Positions 45,232 through 54,466 of a DNA stretch of 64,000 bases are shown here, one piece after another. Numbering within the stretch: position 1 is the stretch's first letter; every line of letters begins with the position of its first letter. The DNA lies in NCBI GenBank assembly GCA_017548985.1, contig JAFYYW010000037.1, forward strand, positions 1-64,000. The letters are read 5' to 3'. Under the pieces are notes generated by a model, which worked only from the letters and a program-made list of their open reading frames with translations, made no database searches and was not told the DNA's origin. The position numbers and the translations under genes are program-made. The DNA is from Bacteroidales bacterium (lineage in GTDB: Bacteria; Bacteroidota; Bacteroidia; Bacteroidales; UBA932).

Positions 45232-45963
45232 TCAGTTTTTGCTGAATATCTCACAAACCGCCATATAGCTCTCAAGATTCCCGATGTCAAAGCGTTTTCC
45301 AGGCATTTCCATCGCATGGACCGGCACCTTGGACGAGAGCCAAGCCACCAGGCTGCCGGGAGCGTCAGTCCCGCAACCGGAGGCAATCGCCTCAGGGATA
45401 CGGGACACATCCTCCTCCTTGTAATAGTAAAACGGCGGACAAGCCCAGTGGGACTTCGGTTCGGCGGGTTTCTCCTCCATACCGACAATAAGCCCATCAG
45501 GGCCGATTTCCAGTATCCCGCACTTATGGAGCCTTTCTTCAGAGGGCTCGAAATACCTCATGACACAGGAGGTTCCTTTCTCAAGAGCATAATCCACGAA
45601 CTCTCCGAGACTGAAATCCAGCAGGTTATCTCCAGCGATCACAAGCAGGTCACCATCGGGTTTGGTGGCGTCGACAGCGAATTGAATGTCTTTCACGGCC
45701 CCGAGACGGGTCTCATTGGTTGATGTCCCGTCATCCACGACAACAATCTCCTCCGGACGGCTTGCGGCCCACTCCTCGAAAATGGAGGCGAAACGATGGT
45801 TGGTGACCACAATATAGCCATCCACATCGGCAGAAGAGCCCAAGTCGTCAAGAAGCCAGTCAAGGATCGGCTTCCCGCCGACCTTCAGCAATGGTTTCGG
45901 GAAATTGTCCGTCAGGGGACGCAGACGGGTGGCATAGCCCGCGGCGAGGATGAGGCACTTCAT
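45232..45963 (-). CDS. Sugar-1-phosphate nucleotidyltransferase
   Basis: 243 residues, cytoplasmic. The NTP-transferase fold shows the nucleotide-binding GYATRLRPLTDNFPKPLLKV, then ILDWLLDDLG, DLLVIAGDNLLDFSLGEFVD (metal/substrate Asp) and MEEKPAEPKSHWACPPFYYY. Its length fits short glucose-1-phosphate uridylyl or thymidylyl transferases. It follows the GHMP kinase gene by 5 bp. The pair could make a nucleotide sugar from a kinase-made sugar-1-phosphate, for example UDP-galacturonate, but the base and sugar are not determined. Confidence 0.9.
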   Translation of the reverse strand: MKCLILAAGYATRLRPLTDNFPKPLLKVGGKPILDWLLDDLGSSADVDGYIVVTNHRFASIFEEWAASRPEEIVVVDDGTSTNETRLGAVKDIQFAVDATKPDGDLLVIAGDNLLDFSLGEFVDYALEKGTSCVMRYFEPSEERLHKCGILEIGPDGLIVGMEEKPAEPKSHWACPPFYYYKEEDVSRIPEAIASGCGTDAPGSLVAWLSSKVPVHAMEMPGKRFDIGNLESYMAVCEIFSKN

Positions 45964-45968
45964 AAGCG

Positions 45969-47141
45969 TCAGATTTTGACTCCGTCCGCGCTGTGGCAGA
46001 CATAGGCTGAATAATGACCTTTAAGATCCGGGAACTCGGCGAGGTATTCCCTCTCTACCTTCTCGAATATGCTGTCCTTGAACGACGGGTCGATCAGAGC
46101 CATACAGCAGCCCTTGAAACCGGCGCCACTGAAACGGCCTCCGTATATCCCGTCGGTCCTGGTCATGATATCATAAATCTTCTTAAGCTCAGGCGATCCG
46201 GTCTCCCATGCCTCGATCGATGAACGTCCGCTCTCGAAACTCAGTCTTCCGTATTCCTCGATGTCTCCCTTACGCCATGCCTCGGCTCCTTTCTGGACCC
46301 GGTCAAACTCAGTGTACCAATGAAGCGCGCGTTTGCGCCAATTGTCCGGCAAACGATCCTTGTATGTCTCGAACACCTCACGAGGGACCTCTCTCAAATG
46401 AGTCTCATTGAACTTGCCATATTCCATCCCGGCATACGCCTTCAAAGCATAAGCGGCACTCTTGCACTCATCCACCCGCATATTGAACTTGCTGCCCGCC
46501 AGAGTCCTCTCGACACCACTGAAGAAAATGGCTATCTCATAAGGTTTCATCTCTGGAGAGGCCGGAATCAGCTCATAACTGTCGTCCAGAGTGTCAAGAT
46601 ACAGAAGGTGGTCTTTCTTAGAGAACACCTCACAACTCTGGTCCAGTTTTCCGCTGGATACGCCGACATATTTGTTCTCAGCGGCCATCGCCATGGTTAT
46701 CAACTCATTATCAGCAAGATGCAAGTCGTTGACCTGGCATAATGCCTTCATGAAAGATATGGTTACAGCCGCGGATGAGGAAAGGCCTCCTATCGGAAGG
46801 GATCCCTCGATGACACCACTGAGACCAACCCTCAAGGGATAGATCTGGAACAGCTCCTTGGTCGCCCCGCGGAGATAATCAGCCCAGTCGTTCTGTTTCT
46901 CCTCAGGAATGGCCCTCACATGCCACTGCGCGCGTTTCTTAAACTGGAGCGAGGAGAGCTCGATCACTCCGTTTTGCTTAGGGGAATATGCTATATGGAT
47001 ACCTTTGTCTATGGCCAGACCGGTGATCTTCCCGAGTTGATGGTCAGAATGGGCGCCAATCGGGCAGACACGGTAAGGGCAGAAAGACAATCCTTCCGGC
47101 TCTTTTTTGTAAATCTCGTAGAATCTTTCCTGGCAACGCAT
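45969..47141 (-). CDS. GHMP sugar kinase, galactokinase family, galacturonokinase-like
   Basis: 390 residues. The N-terminal signature reads CPYRVCPIGAHSDHQLGKIT instead of the galactokinase form R-V-N-L-I-G-E-H-T-D-Y. From memory this closely resembles plant galacturonokinase (PYR-x-C-P-x-G-A-H-x-D-H-Q). The GHMP ATP loop is GSLPIGGLSSSAAVTISFMK and the C-terminal motif GIYGGRFSGAGFKGCCMALI. It would phosphorylate the anomeric hydroxyl of a hexose or hexuronic acid. It starts 3 bp after pgi and is followed by the nucleotidyltransferase. Galactose as substrate remains possible. Confidence 0.85.
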   Translation of the reverse strand: MRCQERFYEIYKKEPEGLSFCPYRVCPIGAHSDHQLGKITGLAIDKGIHIAYSPKQNGVIELSSLQFKKRAQWHVRAIPEEKQNDWADYLRGATKELFQIYPLRVGLSGVIEGSLPIGGLSSSAAVTISFMKALCQVNDLHLADNELITMAMAAENKYVGVSSGKLDQSCEVFSKKDHLLYLDTLDDSYELIPASPEMKPYEIAIFFSGVERTLAGSKFNMRVDECKSAAYALKAYAGMEYGKFNETHLREVPREVFETYKDRLPDNWRKRALHWYTEFDRVQKGAEAWRKGDIEEYGRLSFESGRSSIEAWETGSPELKKIYDIMTRTDGIYGGRFSGAGFKGCCMALIDPSFKDSIFEKVEREYLAEFPDLKGHYSAYVCHSADGVKI

Positions 47142-47144
47142 ACC

Positions 47145-48479
47145 CTACAACCTTTCCTTGATAGCCTTTGTCTGCTCCTCATAGCCTGGCTTCTCAAGAA
47201 GAGCGAACATATTCTTCTTGTAAGCCTCAACTCCGGGTTGATTGAAAGGATTGATTCCCAGCACGTACGCGCTGATTCCGCAGGAATACTCGAAGAATTG
47301 GAACAGGCCTCCAATGTTGTAGGCGCTGAGTTTCTCTATCGAGACCTCGAGTTGAGGAACCCCACCGTCAATATGGGCGAGCTTGGTACCAAGCTGGGCC
47401 ATAGCGTTGCAGTGCTCCACATGCTGGCCGGCAAGGTAGTTGAGCTGGTCGAGGTTCTGGGGATCGCTGCCGATTATGACATCGCGGTTGCTCTTCTCGA
47501 CACTCACGACAGTCTCAAACAGAATCCTCTCCCCTTCCTGGATAAACTGGCCCATCGAGTGGAGGTCTGTGGTGAAGTTGACAGACGCGGGATAAATACC
47601 CTTGAGTTCCTTGCCCTCGGACTCGCCGAAGAGCTGCTTCCACCACTCGCCAAGATACTGGAGCTTGGGATTGAAAGCGACAAGGATCTCGATCTTCTTG
47701 CCGAATCCGGTGTAGAGCAGGTTCCTCATCGCGGCATACTTGACAGCCGGGTTCTCCTCAGAACGGACGGAACAAACCTCTTCCATCTCCTTCGCGCCGG
47801 CGAGCATCTCACGGACATCGAAACCGGCGACGACAATGGGAAGGAGACCGACGGGGGTCAGGACCGAATAGCGTCCTCCCACATTGTCAGGAACCACGAA
47901 GGTCTTGTAACCCTCCTGGGTGGCGAGAGTCTTCAAGGCCCCTTTCTTGGCGTCAGTGATGGCGACGATCCTCTCGGAGGCGTCTGAATATGTCTTCTCT
48001 ATGTATTCTTTGACCACCCTGAAAGCTACAGCGGGTTCGGTGGTGGTGCCTGACTTGGAAATGACTATCGTCGCGGTGTTCCTCTCGGCGACAAGGTCCA
48101 TCAGTTCAGCGAGATACTCCTCAGACAGGTTATTTCCCGCAAATACCACCTCGGGGGCGTCTTTCTTGCCGGAAAGCTGCTTGGCGAAATTGTGGGACAG
48201 GGCCTCAATTGCGCAACGGGCGCCAAGGTACGAGCCTCCGATACCTATCACAACCACGAGATCGACACCCTTGGCTTTCCAGCAGTCACGCACAGCCTCG
48301 CACTCCCCTATCAATGACTCCGGAGTCTCAGAAGGAAGGTGCCTCCATCCTATATAATCATTTCCAGCCCCTGTTCCTGACTCCAGGACATCCAGAGCCT
48401 TGAGAGCCTTCTCAACATAAACCTTGTAATCAGCGTCTTTCACGAAGGAGTCGCAACCTCCCAAATTAACTTTTACCAT
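47145..48479 (-). CDS. pgi: Glucose-6-phosphate isomerase
   Basis: 444 residues, the short bacterial form (about 450 residues, as in Bacillus). It interconverts glucose-6-phosphate and fructose-6-phosphate. Signature segments are VVIGIGGSYLGARCAIEAL, TIVISKSGTTTEPAVAFRVV, the catalytic region HIDGGVPQLEVSIEKLSAYN, FQFFEYSCGISAYVLGINPF and NQPGVEAYKKNMFALL. It heads the six-gene minus-strand operon and is divergent from the AXE1-like esterase. Being first suggests central metabolism is coexpressed with the sugar genes that follow. Confidence 0.98.
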   Translation of the reverse strand: MVKVNLGGCDSFVKDADYKVYVEKALKALDVLESGTGAGNDYIGWRHLPSETPESLIGECEAVRDCWKAKGVDLVVVIGIGGSYLGARCAIEALSHNFAKQLSGKKDAPEVVFAGNNLSEEYLAELMDLVAERNTATIVISKSGTTTEPAVAFRVVKEYIEKTYSDASERIVAITDAKKGALKTLATQEGYKTFVVPDNVGGRYSVLTPVGLLPIVVAGFDVREMLAGAKEMEEVCSVRSEENPAVKYAAMRNLLYTGFGKKIEILVAFNPKLQYLGEWWKQLFGESEGKELKGIYPASVNFTTDLHSMGQFIQEGERILFETVVSVEKSNRDVIIGSDPQNLDQLNYLAGQHVEHCNAMAQLGTKLAHIDGGVPQLEVSIEKLSAYNIGGLFQFFEYSCGISAYVLGINPFNQPGVEAYKKNMFALLEKPGYEEQTKAIKERL

Positions 48480-48602
48480 ATCATTAAATAATTTGTTTTC
48501 GTTTTTGTCCTAACTTACAAAAATAACCAATTTCCGCGATTATTCAGTAAGAATATGCCTATATTTACCGCTGGCAAGCAAGCAAATTCTATAAGTATAA
48601 AT

Positions 48603-50021
48603 ATGCTAAATCTTTCCAGATTCGTCTCGCTAACCACGATCGGACTTTTCCTGTCCCTTTTTCCCTGCCACGGTGACGGGATTGTGACCAGCCTCAGATT
48701 CGGACTCAACCATCCGGACGGTCAGTACGCCTCGTCAGACACGGTCATCGTGAGCGTCGAGCCTGTCAAGGAATATCCCACCCCACTTGAGGTCGCGGTA
48801 TTCGAAAACGGGGTGATGACCCGCGTGGAGAGAATCGGGGTTGTCACCAGTCCGAGGGTCGTTTTCACTGATGTCCGGACAGGACCTGTGGCCGTGATGC
48901 TGGAGTTCAGGCCAGAGGGTACTTTCCCGGAGAGGATACCGATGAACCTGGATCCTTCCGAAGACGCGATAAGGATTGGCTACGTTATAAATGGATCGGC
49001 ATTCGAGCCTGGTTTTCAACCTCCAATAGGTCTAAAGCGATACTGGAAACGCCAGATACGCCATCTCCGGCAAAAAAAGACGACAGTGACTTCAAAGCCT
49101 GTCACCGTCAGAGGTGATGGCATTGAGTGCTTTGATGTTGAGGTCAGCGCCTTGGACACGGTTCCTGTCAGGGGCTACGTGGCGAAGCCGAAAGACGCCC
49201 GGAAAGGGTCACTGCCCATAATCATCCAACTCCACGCCGCCGGGGTATCCGGAGACTGGTGCAAGGCTAAAGCGCAGGCCGCCGCTGATTTGGCCCAAAT
49301 CGGAGCCATAGCCTTCGATTTCAACGCGCACGGAATGCTGAATGATGCTGATGACGCTTATTACAAAGCGCTTGAGGAAGGCCCGTTGAAGGACTACAGT
49401 TACCGTCCGATCACATCCAGGAAATCTTATTACTTCAGGAAAATGTTCCTTCGGGCGATCCGCGCGTTGGACTACATCACTATGGATCCGGCGTGGGACG
49501 GGAAAACCGTTATCTTGCTGGGAGAGAGCCAAGGAGGAGCGCAGGCGGTAGCCCTGGCCGGACTTGACGACCGTATCACTGATGTGGTAATCAATGTGCC
49601 GGCGATGATCGGGAACGGCGGGTTCCTTCTTGGCAGGAACGACGCCTGGCCTTGGCCTATGGAATATAACGGAGTCGACACGCCAACTTCCGCGAGACTG
49701 GATGTGAACACGGACATCCTAACCCCCAAGAATGCCCGGAGAGCGAAAAAAGTGGCGCCCTACTTCGACGGAGCCTTATTAATGCGAGGATCCAAGGCCC
49801 GTTTCCTTGTCGAGATAGGCCTCGTGGACACCACCTGTCCGCCATCAGAGATATTCTCAGGCATAAATGGAGTCGCGGGTGAGGTCCAGGTGATCAGCAG
49901 CCCTTACCGCAACCATTGGTCAGCGTCCATTCCAGAGCCATACATAGCTTGGTGGAACGAGAATGTCCAGGATTACAGGCAAGATTATATCAAGAATATT
50001 ATTAAATTTGTGGAACACTGA
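48603..50021 (+). CDS. AXE1/CE7-like acetyl xylan esterase, exported
   Basis: 472 residues from MLNLSRFVSLTTIGLFLSLF at 48603; a frame to 48555 adds 16 residues that do not improve the signal. An N-terminal beta-sandwich (about 25-140) is followed by the alpha/beta-hydrolase core. VTVRGDGIECFDVEVSALDT and PLPIIIQLHAAGVSG type strands lead to the nucleophile Ser in LLGESQGGAQAVALAGL, Asp in VEIGLVDTTCPPSEIFSGIN (the CE7/AXE1 hallmark) and His near SPYRNHWSAS. It would remove acetyl groups from plant polysaccharides in the periplasm. It precedes the GDPD gene by 21 bp. Confidence 0.85.
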   Translation: MLNLSRFVSLTTIGLFLSLFPCHGDGIVTSLRFGLNHPDGQYASSDTVIVSVEPVKEYPTPLEVAVFENGVMTRVERIGVVTSPRVVFTDVRTGPVAVMLEFRPEGTFPERIPMNLDPSEDAIRIGYVINGSAFEPGFQPPIGLKRYWKRQIRHLRQKKTTVTSKPVTVRGDGIECFDVEVSALDTVPVRGYVAKPKDARKGSLPIIIQLHAAGVSGDWCKAKAQAAADLAQIGAIAFDFNAHGMLNDADDAYYKALEEGPLKDYSYRPITSRKSYYFRKMFLRAIRALDYITMDPAWDGKTVILLGESQGGAQAVALAGLDDRITDVVINVPAMIGNGGFLLGRNDAWPWPMEYNGVDTPTSARLDVNTDILTPKNARRAKKVAPYFDGALLMRGSKARFLVEIGLVDTTCPPSEIFSGINGVAGEVQVISSPYRNHWSASIPEPYIAWWNENVQDYRQDYIKNIIKFVEH

Positions 50022-50042
50022 AACTAATAAACATTATCCGAT

Positions 50043-50831
50043 ATGAGAAGATTAATCAATTTTTCCGCTGTCATCGCCTTGGTCGCATTAGCCGCGTCTT
50101 GCTCTCCTAAGATCGCCATCACCGCTCATAGGGGCTATTGGAATTGCGAGGAGGCGGGATTCGCCGAGAATTCCATCAAATCTCTGGAGTTGGCCCAGAA
50201 AAACAACCTCTGGGGCAGTGAATTCGATGTACACATCACATCTGACCTGGTGCTTGTCGTCCATCACGACAGGGACATCCAAGGAAAGAGCATCCACACC
50301 CATGACTACGCCGATTTCAAGGATTACCGTCTGAAGAACGGAGAGAAGCTCCCTACTCTCGACGAGTACCTGGCCCAGGGTGAGAAAGGTGGAACGGTTC
50401 TCGTGTTCGAGCTCAAGCAACAGTACGACAAGGCCCATGAGGACTACATGGTCGACAAGAGCATCGAGGCTCTCAAGAGGCATGGGCTATTCGATCCGAA
50501 GAAGGTGATATTCATCTCATTCAGCCGCAATATTTGTGATAGGATAGCCGCCCTTTGCCCCGGTTTCACCAACCAATACCTCAGTGGTGACATGTCCCCC
50601 GATGAGGTCCTGGCCAAAGGCGTCAACGGCATCGACTACCACTACAACGTATTCCGCAAGAACCCGGGTTGGGTCGGCCAGGCTCACAAGAACAAGATGA
50701 GCGTCAATGTCTGGACTGTCGACAAGGAAGAGGATATCAAGGAGATGGTCGGCCTCGGAGTCGACTGCATCACAACCAACGAGCCTCTGCGTGTCAGGCA
50801 GATTCTCGGCGGCAAAGAAAAGAAATACTAA
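50043..50831 (+). CDS. Glycerophosphodiester phosphodiesterase lipoprotein
   Basis: 262 residues. The signal ends in LAASC (Cys 20). The GDPD TIM barrel has all usual catalytic residues: ITAHRGYWNCEEAGFAENSI, GSEFDVHITSDLVLVVHHDR, VFELKQQ, and NVWTVDKEEDIKEMVGLGVD with CITTNEP at the end. It hydrolyses glycerophosphodiesters to glycerol-3-phosphate and an alcohol, here outside the cytoplasm. It follows the esterase gene and its last 4 bp overlap the convergent repeat-lipoprotein gene. Confidence 0.94.
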   Translation: MRRLINFSAVIALVALAASCSPKIAITAHRGYWNCEEAGFAENSIKSLELAQKNNLWGSEFDVHITSDLVLVVHHDRDIQGKSIHTHDYADFKDYRLKNGEKLPTLDEYLAQGEKGGTVLVFELKQQYDKAHEDYMVDKSIEALKRHGLFDPKKVIFISFSRNICDRIAALCPGFTNQYLSGDMSPDEVLAKGVNGIDYHYNVFRKNPGWVGQAHKNKMSVNVWTVDKEEDIKEMVGLGVDCITTNEPLRVRQILGGKEKKY

Positions 50832-52216
50832 TTGTTTGTTCTCTTGACGGGAACGGCGATCCAATCCGTCTTCAGGTAACCGAACCCATAATGGACGGTT
50901 CCCTTCACGTATAACTTGAAATCCTGGGTGAGGACCCTGCCGTTGTTGAAATACGTCAGGTAACCGAACCGGTTCACCGGGATCTGTACGGTCCTGGAGG
51001 AACGTAGTGGATCAGGGACCAGGAAATACTTGCCGTCAGTTGACTTGGTGGCTTTAGCGGGATCTATCTGGGAGATGTACATCCCGGTTAAAATGGCTTG
51101 CCGCTTACCCGAGATATCGCACTGGACATCGCCTGTATCGAGGACGACTTCAAAGCCATAGACATTTGGATCACTGCCCAGCCGGACACCATAGTAGCCC
51201 CAATAATTAGGGTAGTCCTCAAATGTGCGGCCTCGCCAATCCACCGGAGCCAGAAGGTCGGAAATACTGATATATGACCCCTTCTCGCCGAAGTCGACAC
51301 CATCGATCAGGCTCTCAGATGAGACTTTGGCTATCTCCACGGGGCGCTTTATCTCCGCCTTGAGATGGTCCTGCCCGTCGAAACTGACTCCGATCACGGA
51401 TCCCGAATCCATCAGGGCGTCAGCTTTCATCAAGACAAACATCCCGCCTGTATTCATTAAAGCGTCAGCTACCGGCCCCCGGACATAACCGAATGTATTG
51501 CCGTTAGAAGTGTTACTGATGTAAGCGACCATTTGCTCGTCACCGTCATTTATCGCTGCATAAAGCCGTATGCCATCGGTGATGCTGAAACTGACGTTCT
51601 GGTCGCCTATCTTGGTAATATCCAATAATTCCTGACAGAAGAAGTATTTGACGCTCTTGACACCTTCAGTGGAGATCGGTAACAAAGCCTTCAAATCCGC
51701 GGTTATCTCGGAATCAACTCCTTCCGGGCTGAACGCGATGGTCGCTCCATCAAGACTCACCGGCACTGAAGGGGCAACAGGATCGCTGTCGCCCTCATCT
51801 CCTGCGGGTGTTTCTTCATCATCAGCAGGGGTTTCCTCATCTCCAGCGGGAGTCTCCTCACCAACCGCGGGGATCTCCTCGTCGCCAGCAGGAGTCTCCT
51901 CATCGGCAGCGGGAGTCTCCTCATCACCGGCGGGAGTTTCCTCACCAACCGCGGGGATCTCCTCGTCGCCAGCAGGAGTCTCCTCATCGGCAGCGGGGGT
52001 CGCCTCGTCACCAGCAGGAGGGGTTTCCTCATCCTGAGCAGGTGGAGTCTCCTCCTCCGCGGGAGGGACTTCCGCCCTGACTGGTTCAGGCGTGACGGAG
52101 ATTTCCTCCTCCTGCTCAATGGAAGGTTCAACCACTCCATCATCGCATCCCGCGATCAAGGCGAATGATAACAAAAGAGCCAGAATGCCCTTAATGAAAA
52201 TGAACGAAGTTCTCAA
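50828..52216 (-). CDS. Lipoprotein with Pro/Glu heptad-repeat stalk
   Basis: 462 residues. The signal ends in LIAGC (Cys 24). Residues about 53-141 are nearly perfect copies of a 7-residue unit, consensus ETPAGDE, giving a stiff, acidic, Pro-rich stalk. The C-terminal 310 residues are globular and not recognised; they include ALLPISTEGVKSVKYFFCQE, VIGVSFDGQDHLKAEIKRPV and PVNRFGYLTYFNNGRVLTQD. The layout suggests a surface protein held off the membrane by the stalk, similar in principle to cell-wall stalk repeats. Function is unknown. Repeat number may vary between strains. Confidence 0.85.
   Translation of the reverse strand: MRTSFIFIKGILALLLSFALIAGCDDGVVEPSIEQEEEISVTPEPVRAEVPPAEEETPPAQDEETPPAGDEATPAADEETPAGDEEIPAVGEETPAGDEETPAADEETPAGDEEIPAVGEETPAGDEETPADDEETPAGDEGDSDPVAPSVPVSLDGATIAFSPEGVDSEITADLKALLPISTEGVKSVKYFFCQELLDITKIGDQNVSFSITDGIRLYAAINDGDEQMVAYISNTSNGNTFGYVRGPVADALMNTGGMFVLMKADALMDSGSVIGVSFDGQDHLKAEIKRPVEIAKVSSESLIDGVDFGEKGSYISISDLLAPVDWRGRTFEDYPNYWGYYGVRLGSDPNVYGFEVVLDTGDVQCDISGKRQAILTGMYISQIDPAKATKSTDGKYFLVPDPLRSSRTVQIPVNRFGYLTYFNNGRVLTQDFKLYVKGTVHYGFGYLKTDWIAVPVKRTNN
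51794..52060 (-). repeat. 21-bp tandem repeat array encoding ETPAGDE units
   Basis: About 13 units of 21 bp code for the stalk of the lipoprotein. A higher-order period of 84 bp (four units) is visible: the block containing ACCAACCGCGGGGATCTCC recurs 84 bp apart (51860 and 51944 on the plus strand). Such an array can expand or contract by slippage or recombination without breaking the frame. Confidence 0.85.
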
Positions 52217-52228
52217 AGCGAAATGATC

Positions 52229-52972
52229 CTATAATTCTTTGATCTTGATGTTCTTGAACCAGACCTCGTCACCATGGTCCTGGAGAAGAATGTAACCTTC
52301 CTCGTAATTACCGAAGTTAGGCCAATCCTTGTACTTGCTATAGGCCACAAGAGCGTTCCACTCCTGATTATTCCTCTCATATTCAAGCAGTTTCACCCCA
52401 TTGAGCCAATGCTCGACATGAGTCCCCTGGACTATGACCGTCGCGGTGTTCCAAGTTGTGATGTCGAAAGGCTTGTCCTCAGGAGCGGGGATCAGGTCGT
52501 ACAGCGATCCGAGGGTCCTGTTGCCTTTCACACCCAACTTGGCGTCCGGGTGCCTCAAGTCGTCCAAAATCTGGAACTCGCAGCCGATGGCGGAACCGGC
52601 CCCCTTGTTGAGAGTAGGATCCACGAAATACTTGATGCCGCTGTTGGCCCCTTCGGTGATCTTGAAATCGACCTTCAGGATGAAGTTCTTGTAAAGACGT
52701 GTCGTGATTATGTCCCCACCGTTAGTCGACTCGCTTCCGTCGCTGCGCAAGACTTTCAGGACACCATCCTCGACCACCCAACCGTGATCGGGGAAAGCGT
52801 CCAGCTTAGCTCCGCGCCACCCTTCGGTGGTCTTTCCGTCCCAAAGAAGGGCCCATCCTTCTTTCTTCTCCTGGGAAGTCAAGGTGTTGTCCTGGGCGGT
52901 CTCTTTCGAACCGCCACCGCAGGCGCATAGCGCCAACGCCATTAGGGCGAATGCTAACTTTCTCATATTCAA
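52229..52972 (-). CDS. DUF1080 (3-keto-disaccharide hydrolase-like) lipoprotein
   Basis: 247 residues; the ATG two codons downstream (52966) is an alternative. Lipobox ALCAC. The DUF1080 jelly-roll is clear: [106 protein letters not shown] and [20 protein letters not shown]. The family includes enzymes that cleave 3-keto-glycosides after a dehydrogenase oxidises carbon 3. It is 5 bp after a Tat-exported Gfo/Idh/MocA gene, exactly the partner needed for that chemistry. Confidence 0.92.
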   Translation of the reverse strand: MNMRKLAFALMALALCACGGGSKETAQDNTLTSQEKKEGWALLWDGKTTEGWRGAKLDAFPDHGWVVEDGVLKVLRSDGSESTNGGDIITTRLYKNFILKVDFKITEGANSGIKYFVDPTLNKGAGSAIGCEFQILDDLRHPDAKLGVKGNRTLGSLYDLIPAPEDKPFDITTWNTATVIVQGTHVEHWLNGVKLLEYERNNQEWNALVAYSKYKDWPNFGNYEEGYILLQDHGDEVWFKNIKIKEL

Positions 52973-52977
52973 GAATA

Positions 52978-54417
52978 TTACATCTTATAGAACTCTTCCC
53001 AACCCCTGCGAGGCGGCTGGCCGACCAGCATGGCGTTGGCGAAGTCGTTGTTGGTGAACTGCTTAGTGCGAGGGTCGAAGTAAAGCTTCGCGTTCAACCT
53101 CTGGGCGATGACGCCGAGGCAGAACACCTCTGAGAGCACACCGTTGATCTCGAACGGAGACCTTGTCTTCTCGATACCCTGGCAGGCCAGCAGGAAGTTC
53201 TCGAAGTGGTTCGACGGGCTCTTCGGAACCTCGGGAAGTTTGCTCTCCATATCCTTGGCGGCTTCCTCGGGGATGATGGACAGGGTGCTGCCGTGGCTTC
53301 CACCCTTGAAAATCAAGTCTTTGGAATAAATGATCTTTCCAGGAGAGATCTTAGCGACCGGTCCGACATTCTGGCCGGACGCAGGCACATCAGCGGTAGC
53401 GACTCCTCCGCCATAACCTTCCGGAAGCGGCGGCAGATTGTCAAGGCCATCGTACCAGGTCACATCCACGGGAGGCATCCCCTTCCTTTGCGGGAAGCGG
53501 AAGAGGATGGTCGATGAATACGGATAGAAGTAGTCATTGTGGCCATTCTCGTAGAGCATGCTTATCTCATACGGGAGCCCCAACTCCAGGAACTCGTGGA
53601 CGGTGTCGAGAATATGAGCTCCCCAGTCTCCGAGGCAGCCCATACCGAAGTCATACCAGCACCTCCAGTCTCCCTGATGATACTTCTCATTAAAATCGTG
53701 GTAAGGCGTCACACCGAGCCAGGTGTCCCAATCCATACCCCTTGGGATAGACTGCTGGACAGGCATCTTGTACATCCTTTTGGCGTCAAAGCTGTGCCAG
53801 CGGCGGGAGTTGTTCATATGGGCGGTGACGGCGGTGACATCCTTGATTATGCCGGCATCCATCCAGGCCTTGAACTGGAAGTAGTTGGCGTCAGAGTGGC
53901 CCTGGTTGCCCACCTGAGTGGCGAGGTTGGGATGCTTGCGCGCGGAATCCATCATAAGCTCGGCCTCATGGAAGGTGCGGCACATCGGTTTCTCAAGGTA
54001 GATGTGCTTTCCCTGGTTCAGGGCCAGCATCGCTATCGGGAAGTGGGAATGGTCCGGAATAGCGGCGGCCACGGCGTCGAACTCGTTTCCACACTTGTCG
54101 AACATCTGACGGTAGTCACGGAACCTCTTGGCCTTGGGGTACATAGCCAAGACTTTTTTACACTGTGGCCCGTCGATATCCACATCGCAAAGGGCGACGA
54201 CATCAATCATCCCGGTATTCGTGAAATCATTGATTATCTGCTCACCCCTGTTGCCTATACCTACAAACGCGATCTTGACTTTCTCACCTCTGGGCTTGGC
54301 CGAAGATGCGGACAGACCGCCTGCGAATGTGTCCTTCCCGAGAATATCACCGGGAGTCAACGCCATGCCGGCCGAAGCCACAGCCATGGACTTGAGGAAA
54401 TCTCTTCTGTTAAGCAT
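52978..54417 (-). CDS. Tat-exported Gfo/Idh/MocA oxidoreductase
   Basis: 479 residues. [17 protein letters not shown] is a twin-arginine signal. The Rossmann domain shows [54 protein letters not shown] and [18 protein letters not shown] with the EKP lysine. The C-terminal domain includes [20 protein letters not shown]. It probably oxidises or reduces sugars in the periplasm using tightly held NAD(P). Together with the DUF1080 lipoprotein it would form a 3-keto-glycoside pathway, acting for example on plant glycosides. Confidence 0.93.
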   Translation of the reverse strand: MLNRRDFLKSMAVASAGMALTPGDILGKDTFAGGLSASSAKPRGEKVKIAFVGIGNRGEQIINDFTNTGMIDVVALCDVDIDGPQCKKVLAMYPKAKRFRDYRQMFDKCGNEFDAVAAAIPDHSHFPIAMLALNQGKHIYLEKPMCRTFHEAELMMDSARKHPNLATQVGNQGHSDANYFQFKAWMDAGIIKDVTAVTAHMNNSRRWHSFDAKRMYKMPVQQSIPRGMDWDTWLGVTPYHDFNEKYHQGDWRCWYDFGMGCLGDWGAHILDTVHEFLELGLPYEISMLYENGHNDYFYPYSSTILFRFPQRKGMPPVDVTWYDGLDNLPPLPEGYGGGVATADVPASGQNVGPVAKISPGKIIYSKDLIFKGGSHGSTLSIIPEEAAKDMESKLPEVPKSPSNHFENFLLACQGIEKTRSPFEINGVLSEVFCLGVIAQRLNAKLYFDPRTKQFTNNDFANAMLVGQPPRRGWEEFYKM

Positions 54418-54466
54418 ATCTTAGTGTTATTGTTGTTACTCAAAGATTTCGTTAAATATACAAAAA

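Noticed and set aside
46920..47987. Open frame of 355 codons on the plus strand opposite pgi and the GHMP kinase
   Set aside because: Both genes on the minus strand are complete members of known families; the frame is a by-product of their codon use and its protein resembles nothing.
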